Assembly (NCBI GenBank): GCA_002321305.1
Contig: DCMF01000047.1
Span: forward strand, 1-8,833
Direction: 5' to 3'
Origin: Verrucomicrobia bacterium UBA1629
GTDB lineage: Bacteria > Verrucomicrobiota > Kiritimatiellia > RFP12 > UBA1067
Length of the DNA stretch: 8,833 nt
The number at the start of each line of letters is the position of its first letter. Position 1 is the first letter of the stretch. The notes under the pieces are model-generated. The model was given only the letters and a program-made list of their open reading frames with translations, ran no database searches and had not been told where the DNA came from. Shown here one piece after another: positions 1-5,929 of this stretch. Position numbers and translations under genes: made by a program.

Positions 1-1
1 C

Positions 2-48
2 AAAAAATCCCGGTCACTTGCCCTCAAATGACGCGCAACTTGACCGGG
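2..48 (-). terminator. Intrinsic terminator of the glyS-hom unit, overlapping the hom 3' end
   Basis: Read on the minus strand, CCCGGTCA (48-41) pairs perfectly with TGACCGGG (16-9), giving an 8-bp GC-rich stem. It is followed by A and six T (8-2). Three further inner pairs (38-36 with 20-18) are possible across a small internal loop. The loop is long (about 24 nt) and contains the hom stop codon (26-24), so the upstream arm is coding sequence. A terminating ribosome would cover the upstream arm, so termination probably works best after translation ends. The stem and T-run are seen directly; activity is inferred. Confidence 0.72.
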
Positions 49-1334
49 TCCTCGGCGACGACGCCGGACGCCTTGATCTCGGCCAGCGCCGCCTCCAGGT
101 CGCGCGCCTTCGCCTCGTGCGTGAGGGCGACGACGGGCGCGTAGCCCGTCTCCACCGTGCCCGTCAGCGTCGAGGGGTCCTTCTGCGTCGCGGCGGAGAT
201 GGAGACGCCGTGCCGGCCGAGGATCGTGGCGATCGTGCCGAACGCCCCCGGCTTGTCCGCGACCATGAGCCGCACGTAGAACTTCGAGACGATGTCGCCC
301 GCCGCGCGGAGCTTCAGCCGCCCCTCCGCGTAGGTCGGCACGCCGCGCGCGTAGCGCGTCTCGCCGTGGGCGAGGTTGCGCGCGATGTCGCCGATGTCGC
401 CGACGACCGTCGAGGCCGTCGGAGCGCGCCCGGCGCCGCGCCCGTAGTACATCGTGTAGTCCGACATGTCGCCCTTCACCATCGCCGCGTTGAAGGCGTC
501 GTTCACGCTCGCGAGCATGTGCGAGAACGGGATGAGCGTCGGATGCACCCCGACCTCCACCTCGTCGCCGTCCTTCGCGACGACCGCGAGCAGCTTGATG
601 CGGTAGCCGAAGTCCGCCGCGTACCTGACGTCGATGCCGTCCAGGCTGCGGATGCCCTCGACCTGCACCTGCTCCAGCGTCGGCTGGAAGCCGTACGCGA
701 GCGCCGTCAGGATGCACGCCTTGTGCGCCGTGTCGAAGCCGTCGATGTCGAGGGACGGGTTGGCCTCCGCATAGCCGAGCCGCTGCGCGTCCTTCAGCAC
801 CGCGTCGAACGGCGCGCCCTCGCGCTCCATGCGCGTCAGGATGTAGTTGCACGTGCCGTTCAGGATGCCGTGGATCGACTCGATGTCGTTCGACGAGAGC
901 GCCTCGCGGACGACGCGGATGATCGGGATGCCGCCGCCGACGGACGCGCCGAAGTAGATGTCGACGCCGTTCGCCGCCGCCGTGTCGAAGATCTCGCGCC
1001 CGAACTCGGCCAGCAGCTTCTTGTTCGCCGTGACGACGCACTTCTTCGCGTTGAGCGCGTCCAGGACGAGGCTCTTCGCGATGCCCGTGCCGCCGATCGT
1101 CTCGACGACGATCTGCACCGCCGGGTCGGCGATGACGGACGCCGCGTCGGTCGTCAGCACGCCCGCCGGCACCGCGACGCCGCGATCCGTCGTGATGTCG
1201 AGGTCGGCGATCTTCCTCAGGGCGATGTCCACCCCCAGCCGCTTCGCCATCACGTCACGATGCTTCAGGAGACCGTCCGCCACGCCCGCGCCGACAGTCC
1301 CGAACCCCAGAATTCCGACTCCGATCGTCTTCAT
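24..1334 (-). CDS. hom: Homoserine dehydrogenase with C-terminal ACT domain
   Basis: Cytosolic enzyme that reduces aspartate-4-semialdehyde to homoserine with NAD(P)H, the branch point to threonine and methionine. The product is 436 aa, the usual size of the monofunctional form. A Rossmann fold starts with GFGTVG at residues 10-15. TANKK (102-106) holds the conserved lysine. The catalytic domain follows with NGTCNYILT (159-167) and a conserved block in which E190, D201 and K205 align with the substrate-binding and catalytic residues of the yeast enzyme. Residues about 350-436 form an ACT domain, typical of threonine feedback control. The frame stays open upstream to 1739, but that stretch overlaps glyS. 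The ATG at 1334 is preferred because the Rossmann strand begins at once and AAAGG lies 8-9 nt upstream. It starts 23 nt after glyS, so it is probably cotranscribed with it. No key residue is missing. The family is certain; regulation by threonine is inferred from the domain. Confidence 0.96.
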   Translation of the reverse strand: MKTIGVGILGFGTVGAGVADGLLKHRDVMAKRLGVDIALRKIADLDITTDRGVAVPAGVLTTDAASVIADPAVQIVVETIGGTGIAKSLVLDALNAKKCVVTANKKLLAEFGREIFDTAAANGVDIYFGASVGGGIPIIRVVREALSSNDIESIHGILNGTCNYILTRMEREGAPFDAVLKDAQRLGYAEANPSLDIDGFDTAHKACILTALAYGFQPTLEQVQVEGIRSLDGIDVRYAADFGYRIKLLAVVAKDGDEVEVGVHPTLIPFSHMLASVNDAFNAAMVKGDMSDYTMYYGRGAGRAPTASTVVGDIGDIARNLAHGETRYARGVPTYAEGRLKLRAAGDIVSKFYVRLMVADKPGAFGTIATILGRHGVSISAATQKDPSTLTGTVETGYAPVVALTHEAKARDLEAALAEIKASGVVAEDPVKLRVI

Positions 1335-1357
1335 TTCTCGATGCCTTTCAATCGCCT

Positions 1358-3001
1358 TCAGAACTCCAGCGCCTCGTACATCTTCGCGAGGAACTCGGCG
1401 TAGGTCATGCGCGACTGCGTCATCGAGTCGCGCTCGCGCACGGTGAACGTGCCGTCGGCGACGGTCTGCGCGTCGACGGTGATGCACCACGGCGTGCCCG
1501 CCTCGTCCTGGCGGCGGTAGCGGCGGCCGATCGCGCCCGACACGTCCCACTGGCAGTTGACCTTCTTCTGGAGCTTCCTGAAGATCTCGCGCGCGATCCG
1601 GTCCTGGTCGGGATCCTTCTTGATGAGCGGGAAGATCGCGACCTTCACGGGCGCCACCTTCGGATGGAAGTGCAGCACGGTGCGGACGTCCTCCTTGCCC
1701 TTCTCGTCCGTCAGCTTCTGCTCCTCGTATGCCTCGCACAGGAGGGCGAGCATCAGGCGGTCGACGCCGGCGGACGGCTCGATCACGTGCGGCACGTACT
1801 TGCCGTCGAACAGGTTCTCGCAGAACGTCTTGGCCTGCGCCTCAATCGCGGCGACCTCGTCGGCGGAGAAGGCGATCTCCTTGCCGGCCTTGGCGGACAG
1901 CGCCTTCTGCCTGCGCGCGACCCACTCCTTCCGGGTCTTCGCGACGAACGCGGCCTTCTGCTCGTCGGAGAGCCGCTTGCAGGCCTGCTTCAGCGGATCG
2001 TCGAAGACGGTCTGCGGCACCTTCGAGTGGATCTGGTGCTGCGTGAGGTCGAAGTCGCTGCGCGCGGCGATGCCCTCCAGCTCCTGGCGGCCGAACGGGA
2101 AGTCGTACTCGATGTCGACGCAGGCGCGCGCGTAGTGCGCCAGCTCGTCCGGCTTCTGCCAGTACTCGACGAACCGCTCCGTCGGCAGCCCGACGGCGTT
2201 CAGGAACCGCTTGCGCTGCTCGACCCAGTACTTGTGCCAGACCTCCCAGCCCCAGTCGTCCTGCACGGGGCCGTTCAGGTCGGGTCCGTCGGCGAGCGTG
2301 ACGACGTGGCCGTACTGCAGCTCGATCGCCTCGTCGGGGCGGATGAAGAACTCAAGCTCCATCTGCTCGAACTCGCGCGAGCGGAACGTGTAGTTGCGCG
2401 GCGTGACCTCGTTGCGGAAGCTCTTGCCCATCTGCGCGATGCCGTAGGGGACGGCCATGCGCGAGGTCGCCGTCACGTTCGTGAACTGCGCGAAGATCGC
2501 CTGCGCCGTCTCGGGACGGAGGTACGCGACGTTCGACGGGTCGTCGATCGGGCCGACGACCGTCTTGAACATGAGGTTGAACGGCTTCGGCTCGGTCAGC
2601 TCGCCGCCGCAGTAGGGGCAGAAGAACTCCGCCCCCGCGACCTTCGGCTGGGGCTTCTTCTTCTGGTCGGCGTAGATGTCCTTCACCTGGTCGGCGCGCA
2701 TGAGCTTCTTGCAGTCCTTGCACATCGTCATCGGGTCGGCGAACGTGTCGAGGTGGCCCGACGCCTTCCAGATCTTCGGGTGCATGATGATCGTCGCGTC
2801 GAGGCCGACGACGTCCTCGCGCCCGCGCACCGTGAACTGCCACCACGCCTGCTTCACGTTCTGCTTCAGCTCGCAGCCGAGCGGGCCGTAGTCCCAGAAC
2901 CCCGGCATGCCGCCGTAGATCTCGGAGGAGTGATAGATGAACCCGCGGCGCTTGCACAGCGCGCTCAGGGCGTCCAGCGACGACTTGTTCTCTTCTGCCA
3001 T
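1358..3001 (-). CDS. glyS: Glycyl-tRNA synthetase, alpha2 (single-chain) type
   Basis: Class II synthetase that charges tRNA-Gly with glycine in the cytosol; also called glyQS. The 547-aa chain is the homodimeric form, not the alpha/beta form of E. coli. Visible signatures are the N-terminal block FIYHSSEIYGG (21-31) with FWDYGPLG (35-42), a CxxC pair (C94, C97) and a second pair (C128, C131) likely to bind zinc, RPETAQ (162-167), motif 2 around FRNEV (195-199) with FRSREFEQMELEFF (206-219), and motif 3 EPSAGVDR (408-415). The anticodon-binding domain starts near 450. Residues about 336-395 form a charged, helical-looking insertion between LTQHQ and the motif 3 block. The ATG at 3001 is the only in-frame Met before the conserved N-terminal block. 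No SD precedes it, and a TATAAT box lies 9 nt upstream, so translation is predicted to be leaderless. hom follows after 23 nt. Confidence 0.97.
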   Translation of the reverse strand: MAEENKSSLDALSALCKRRGFIYHSSEIYGGMPGFWDYGPLGCELKQNVKQAWWQFTVRGREDVVGLDATIIMHPKIWKASGHLDTFADPMTMCKDCKKLMRADQVKDIYADQKKKPQPKVAGAEFFCPYCGGELTEPKPFNLMFKTVVGPIDDPSNVAYLRPETAQAIFAQFTNVTATSRMAVPYGIAQMGKSFRNEVTPRNYTFRSREFEQMELEFFIRPDEAIELQYGHVVTLADGPDLNGPVQDDWGWEVWHKYWVEQRKRFLNAVGLPTERFVEYWQKPDELAHYARACVDIEYDFPFGRQELEGIAARSDFDLTQHQIHSKVPQTVFDDPLKQACKRLSDEQKAAFVAKTRKEWVARRQKALSAKAGKEIAFSADEVAAIEAQAKTFCENLFDGKYVPHVIEPSAGVDRLMLALLCEAYEEQKLTDEKGKEDVRTVLHFHPKVAPVKVAIFPLIKKDPDQDRIAREIFRKLQKKVNCQWDVSGAIGRRYRRQDEAGTPWCITVDAQTVADGTFTVRERDSMTQSRMTYAEFLAKMYEALEF

Positions 3002-3022
3002 AGTGGTTGTATTATATCAAAT
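3002..3022 (-). promoter_or_regulatory. Extended -10 promoter of glyS, predicted leaderless start
   Basis: On the minus strand TTTGATATAATAC (3021-3009) contains a perfect TATAAT (3016-3011) preceded by TGA, an extended -10 element. No good -35 hexamer is visible 16-19 bp upstream. A start point 7 nt past the -10 element would fall near 3004, leaving at most about 3 nt before the glyS ATG at 3001. The preceding bases ACAACCACT contain no SD. The sequence is seen directly; the start point is inferred from usual sigma-70 spacing. Confidence 0.72.
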
Positions 3023-3094
3023 TATCGGTCTTGGCCTTGGCCGGATGCGGTTTCGCAAACCGGCGGACGCCTCGAAGCGCCTTCTCGCCCACGA

Positions 3095-3511
3095 TCAGCT
3101 CTTTTTCTTCTTCGCGTCGCTGCGGACGTCGTCCTCGGTGCCCATCACGCCGTCCTCGCCGGCGGACTTGATGATGACCTTTTTGCCCTTCGTCTCCATC
3201 TCGTACTTGTTGTCCCACGGGTCGTAGAGGCCCTTGTCGCTTTCGAGGATCGGCTCTTCGCCCTCCGTGAGCTGGTCGAGCGAGGTCGGCAGCTTCTTGT
3301 GCTGGATGTAATAGGTCGTGCACGCCTCGTGCAGCGACTGGACGCCCTGCTCGGCCGCCGTCTGGCGCGCCTTGCCGATGTTGCCGATGACGTTCTGCAC
3401 GGCAATCGTGCCCAGGATGCCGAGGATGGCCACGACGACCAGCAGCTCGACAAGCGTAAAGCCAGCCTTCATCGACTGGACGACCGCGTTCTCTTCGTTC
3501 TTCTTCATCAT
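3095..3511 (-). CDS. gspG: GspG-like type II secretion pseudopilin (prepilin-type N-terminal domain)
   Basis: A 138-aa pseudopilin of the type II secretion major-pilin family. GspG subunits are cut and N-methylated by prepilin peptidase and polymerise into a periplasmic pseudopilus that pushes substrates through the outer-membrane secretin. A 17-residue leader ends in KAG; cleavage is expected between G17 and F18 in AGFTLVELL, with the conserved Glu at +5 (E22). The hydrophobic helix spans about 18-39. The C-terminal part has the family hallmarks: DPWDNKY (97-103) and an acidic loop SAGEDGVMGTEDD (116-128) matching the GspG calcium site. The ATG at 3511 is preferred because GGAGAG lies 8 nt upstream; ATG at 3508 is possible. 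A start at M14 (3472) would give the short leader MKAG but has no SD. The start lies one base after the upstream stop (TGAaATG), so translation is probably coupled. No other secretion gene is in the window, so it may be a solitary pseudopilin; the gene symbol denotes the family only. Confidence 0.88.
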   Translation of the reverse strand: MMKKNEENAVVQSMKAGFTLVELLVVVAILGILGTIAVQNVIGNIGKARQTAAEQGVQSLHEACTTYYIQHKKLPTSLDQLTEGEEPILESDKGLYDPWDNKYEMETKGKKVIIKSAGEDGVMGTEDDVRSDAKKKKS

Positions 3512-3512
3512 T

Positions 3513-5123
3513 TCACTTGCTCTCCGTTGAGGTGTGGGCGGACGCGGCAACCGCTGCCGCCCCCGCGTTCTGTTTCCGTTGACATTCTTCCGACGCGCCG
3601 AAAAGCCCCCACGCCGTCCACCCCAGCAGGGCGGCGACGAGCGCGAGCAGGATCGCGTAGAGGGCCGCGTCCGACGTCTTCGCGCACTTCGTGAAGCCGC
3701 GCGCCCGCTTCATCGAGAAGCGGATCGGACGGTTCACCGCCCAGCCCGAGGCGTTCAGGATCGCGCCGAGGTCGCGGCGGCGCAGCTTGAACCACGTGAG
3801 GATCACGCTCGGCAGCGAGACGACGAGGACGATCGCCAGCACGGCCGCGAGCAGCTGCCACGGGCCCATGCCGCGCACGACCGCCGCGACGGACGCCACC
3901 GCCGCGCCCGCCATGCCGACGCCGATGCCGATCGCCGCGACGGAGCTCGCGAGCGCCGCCCCGCCGGCCTCGGCCGACGCCGCGCCCTTCTGCACCTTCT
4001 CGACCGACTTCGCCTGACGGTCGCCGAGGAACCTCTTCACGGCCTCGGCAAGGCCCGCGCCCAGCTTCCGCCACGGCGCCCAGAACGCCTCCGTCAGCGA
4101 GACCTGCGCCTCGACGACCCGCGTGACGACCGCCTCCCAGTCGACGCCGTCGCGGTCGTAGAAGACGCCGTTGCGCCCCGCGTAGAGACCGCCGATCGTC
4201 CCCGCCGTCACGAGCGCGCAGACCGTGCGCTCGGCGCCGTCCTGCGGACGCTTCAGCTTCAGGTAGAGGACGCAGCAGTCGGACTTGCCCGACAGCGCGG
4301 CGTGCGCCGCCTCGCTTTCGACATGGAAGCAGAGGTCGAGTTCCTTGCCGTCGATCCGCAGCGTCCCCGTCTGGAAGATCGCCAACGCCGTCTCGTCGTA
4401 GAGGCGATCCATCGTCACGTAGTTCTGCAGGAACTCGCCGAGGAAGATCCTGTACCGCAGCAGCCGCTCCTCTTCGACGAGCGCGGCCTTCGCCTCGGCG
4501 TGGACGGCCGGCTCCGCCGCGCGCCAGGCGCGGAACGGCGCGAACGCCGCCTTGACGGCCTTCCAGTCCATCCGCGTCAGCGCGCCCCTCTCGCCGAGGA
4601 CGGGGCGGACGCACTTTTCCGCAAACGCGCGGATCGCCTCCAGGTGCTTCGGGTTGAGGCGGTCCTTCAGCGGCAGTACCCTGTCCGGCTCCTCCGTTAC
4701 GAGCGGCAGGTCGTCCGGCGGCGTGAAGAACGCCTCGACGACCGGCTCGACGGCGGCGAGCGCGGCTTCGGCCGCCGAAGTGTCCGCCCCGCAGACGGCG
4801 ACCGCCGATGCGCGCCCCTGCGCCTCCCAGTCGGCGCGCGCGGCCTTCTCGGCCTCGGTCAGCGCCAGCTTCTCGAGGTCGGCCTGCTTCGCGAGATTCG
4901 CCGCAAGGGCCTTCTCGTCGTCCGCATGGTCGCCGAAGAGGTCATCGACCGCAACGCCCTTCGCCTTCAGGAAGTCGATCGCGGAGAGCACCTCGTCCGT
5001 GCGGATGCGCCCGTCGCCGTTCGCGTCCAGGAGCGCGAGCGTCCGCGCGTCGAACCGCAGCCCCTTGACGGGACAGGAAATCGCGTACCAGTCCTTCAGG
5101 TCGTCTGGAATCTTGAAATCCAT
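3513..5123 (-). CDS. EF-hand-containing membrane protein of unknown function
   Basis: I do not recognise a named family. From the ATG at 5123 the product is 536 aa. There is no signal peptide. A canonical 12-residue EF-hand loop lies at 33-44 (DANGDGRIRTDE, ligands D33, N35, D37, E44), so Ca2+ binding is likely. An Ala/Glu-rich helical stretch follows (about 65-105). A soluble middle region contains FYDRDGVDW (about 321-329), which looks conserved in character but is not a full EF-hand. The C-terminal third is membrane-embedded: a glycine/alanine-rich hydrophobic stretch at 389-415 and clear transmembrane helices at about 422-444 and 487-508, separated by a basic segment rich in Arg and Lys. 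The tail is Ala/Ser-rich. The frame can start at a GTG (5141), but that has no SD. The ATG at 5123 has GGTGGAGAAGAG upstream, though the spacing is longer than usual. It has its own promoter and is followed one base later by the gspG-like gene, which suggests a shared envelope role (inference). Confidence 0.82.
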   Translation of the reverse strand: MDFKIPDDLKDWYAISCPVKGLRFDARTLALLDANGDGRIRTDEVLSAIDFLKAKGVAVDDLFGDHADDEKALAANLAKQADLEKLALTEAEKAARADWEAQGRASAVAVCGADTSAAEAALAAVEPVVEAFFTPPDDLPLVTEEPDRVLPLKDRLNPKHLEAIRAFAEKCVRPVLGERGALTRMDWKAVKAAFAPFRAWRAAEPAVHAEAKAALVEEERLLRYRIFLGEFLQNYVTMDRLYDETALAIFQTGTLRIDGKELDLCFHVESEAAHAALSGKSDCCVLYLKLKRPQDGAERTVCALVTAGTIGGLYAGRNGVFYDRDGVDWEAVVTRVVEAQVSLTEAFWAPWRKLGAGLAEAVKRFLGDRQAKSVEKVQKGAASAEAGGAALASSVAAIGIGVGMAGAAVASVAAVVRGMGPWQLLAAVLAIVLVVSLPSVILTWFKLRRRDLGAILNASGWAVNRPIRFSMKRARGFTKCAKTSDAALYAILLALVAALLGWTAWGLFGASEECQRKQNAGAAAVAASAHTSTESK

Positions 5124-5158
5124 CTTGTCACTCTTCTCCACCTGTCTGTTGAGTCAAT

Positions 5159-5196
5159 GCCGCGTATTATACCAAATTTCGCTGCCCGTTCGCCAA
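5159..5196 (-). promoter_or_regulatory. Promoter of the EF-hand/gspG unit
   Basis: On the minus strand TTTGGTATAATAC has a perfect TATAAT at 5171-5166, preceded by TGG (extended -10). A weak -35 candidate TTGGCG (5196-5191, 4 of 6 matches to TTGACA) sits 19 bp upstream. The predicted start point near 5159 gives a leader of about 36 nt before the ATG at 5123, enough for its SD. It lies between the rpsU terminator and the EF-hand gene, as expected for a new transcription unit. Confidence 0.72.
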
Positions 5197-5210
5197 AGTC
5201 TGCACGCGGC

Positions 5211-5243
5211 AAAAAAGAGAGGCGCGCGAAAGCTTCGCGCGCC
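5211..5243 (-). terminator. Intrinsic terminator at the end of the alpha operon
   Basis: A perfect 10-bp inverted repeat, GGCGCGCGAA (5221-5230) and TTCGCGCGCC (5234-5243), is separated by 3 nt. On the minus strand it is followed by TCTCTTTTTT (5220-5211). It starts 23 nt after the rpsU stop codon. The strong GC stem, short loop and T-run make this a clear Rho-independent terminator for the rpmJ-to-rpsU operon. Confidence 0.93.
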
Positions 5244-5266
5244 CCCTTTGCTCGCAGGCACAGAGC

Positions 5267-5470
5267 TCAGTTGAGTTCCATGCGACCGCGGCGGCTGCGG
5301 TTGCGGATGCGGGCGCGCTGGGATTTCTTGCGCGCCTTCACGCACGGCTTCTCGAAGTAGCGGTCGTCGCGGAGCTTCTTGATGAGGCCCTCCTTGTCGA
5401 GAACCTTCTTCAGACGCTTGAGACCGCGCTCGACGGACTCGCCCTTCTTGAGCTTAAGCACGATTGCCAT
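5267..5470 (-). CDS. rpsU: 30S ribosomal protein bS21
   Basis: Small basic protein of the 30S platform, located near the 3' end of 16S rRNA and involved in early initiation. The 67-aa length is normal. The N-terminal part MAIVLKLKKGES, the central LIKKLRDDRYFEKP (29-42) and the Arg/Lys-rich C-terminal helix match the family. An in-frame GTG at 5476 is rejected because AGGGGG would then lie only 3 nt away; for the ATG at 5470 the spacing is 9 nt. It is the last gene of the alpha operon, 39 nt after rplQ, with a terminator right behind it. This position is unusual: bS21 is more often found with dnaG/rpoD or yqeY-type neighbours. The leader may fold so as to hide its SD. Confidence 0.95.
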   Translation of the reverse strand: MAIVLKLKKGESVERGLKRLKKVLDKEGLIKKLRDDRYFEKPCVKARKKSQRARIRNRSRRGRMELN

Positions 5471-5509
5471 TGTCACACACCCCCTTTCGAGATTGGCTTA
5501 GGAGGTGAA
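5471..5509 (-). promoter_or_regulatory. rpsU leader with anti-SD mimic and SD-sequestering hairpin
   Basis: Directly after the rplQ stop, the minus strand reads TTCACCTCCTAAG. It shares the nine bases TCACCTCCT with the near-universal 3' end of 16S rRNA (anti-SD). CACCTCC (5507-5501) can pair with GGGGGTG (5484-5478), which includes the rpsU SD, as 7 consecutive pairs (one G-U) around a 16-nt loop. Past a U-U mismatch, two more weak pairs are possible. The bases are seen directly; regulation is inferred. A ribosome finishing rplQ would cover the left arm and free the SD, so the element could couple rpsU to rplQ, or bind bS21. Confidence 0.5.
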
Positions 5510-5917
5510 TTACTTGGCCTCGGCGGCCGGCGCGGCCTCGGCGGCCAGCGCGGCAGGCTCGCCCGCCGTGACCCACTGCAGGACGCACATTTCCGCCGCG
5601 TCGCCCCGGCGCGTGCCGAGCTTGACGATGCGGGTGTAGCCGCCCTTGCGGTCCTTCATCGACGGCGCAATCTTGTCGAAGAGCTTCTGCACGGCCTTCG
5701 GGTCGAGCAGACGGGAAGCCGCGAGACGACGGGCCGCGAGGTCGCCCTTCTTGGCGACCGTCACGATCTTGTCCGCGTCCTTGCGCGCTTCCTTGGCCTT
5801 CGGCAGGGTCGTCTTGATCGACTCCGCGAGGATGAGGTTGGTGACGAGGCTCTTCATGAGCATCTTGCGATGCTTGGAAGAACGCCCGAATTTCTTCATG
5901 ACTCTCTGATGACGCAT
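5510..5917 (-). CDS. rplQ: 50S ribosomal protein bL17
   Basis: Component of the large subunit near the peptide exit tunnel. The 135-aa product starts with MRHQRVMKKFGRSSKHRKML, the typical bL17 N-terminus, followed by the conserved ESIKTTLPKAKEAR (32-45) and, near the C-terminus, the GGYTRIVKLGTRRGDAAEM block (92-110). The core ends near residue 118. The last 17 residues are an Ala/Glu/Pro-rich tail ending AAPAAEAK, beyond the usual end of short bL17 proteins. The start at 5917 has TAAGGA 9 nt upstream and begins 12 nt after the rpoA stop. The rpoA-rplQ pairing is the standard bacterial order. Confidence 0.97.
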   Translation of the reverse strand: MRHQRVMKKFGRSSKHRKMLMKSLVTNLILAESIKTTLPKAKEARKDADKIVTVAKKGDLAARRLAASRLLDPKAVQKLFDKIAPSMKDRKGGYTRIVKLGTRRGDAAEMCVLQWVTAGEPAALAAEAAPAAEAK

Positions 5918-5929
5918 GTCTGCAATTCC

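Noticed and set aside
18..1403. 461-codon open frame on the plus strand
   Set aside because: It is the complement of hom, whose domains are unmistakable.
1335..1739. N-terminal extension of homoserine dehydrogenase
   Set aside because: The frame is open, but it overlaps the conserved end of glyS. The ATG at 1334 has an SD and starts directly at the Rossmann fold.
3048..3062. Hairpin CGGTTT/AAACCG as a gspG terminator
   Set aside because: The 6-bp stem is real, but no T-run follows on the minus strand.
1664..3694. 676-codon open frame on the plus strand
   Set aside because: It is antisense to glyS and gspG, rich in Arg/Leu/Val/Asp repeats typical of high-GC reverse frames, and matches no family. 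The minus-strand genes explain the region.
3508..4614. 368-codon minus-strand frame overlapping the EF-hand gene
   Set aside because: It is extremely Arg/Gly-rich and out of frame with a protein that has a clear EF-hand and membrane helices, so it is a shadow.
3534..5360. 608-codon open frame on the plus strand
   Set aside because: It is antisense to the EF-hand gene and crosses the rpsU terminator and a promoter. Its composition is that of a GC-rich shadow frame.
5500..5639. Plus-strand AGGAGGTGA followed by TTG at 5514 and about 41 open codons
   Set aside because: It looks like an SD and start, but the frame is Ala/Gly/Ser-rich, antisense to rplQ, has no promoter seen, and the motif is better explained as the complement of the rpsU leader element.
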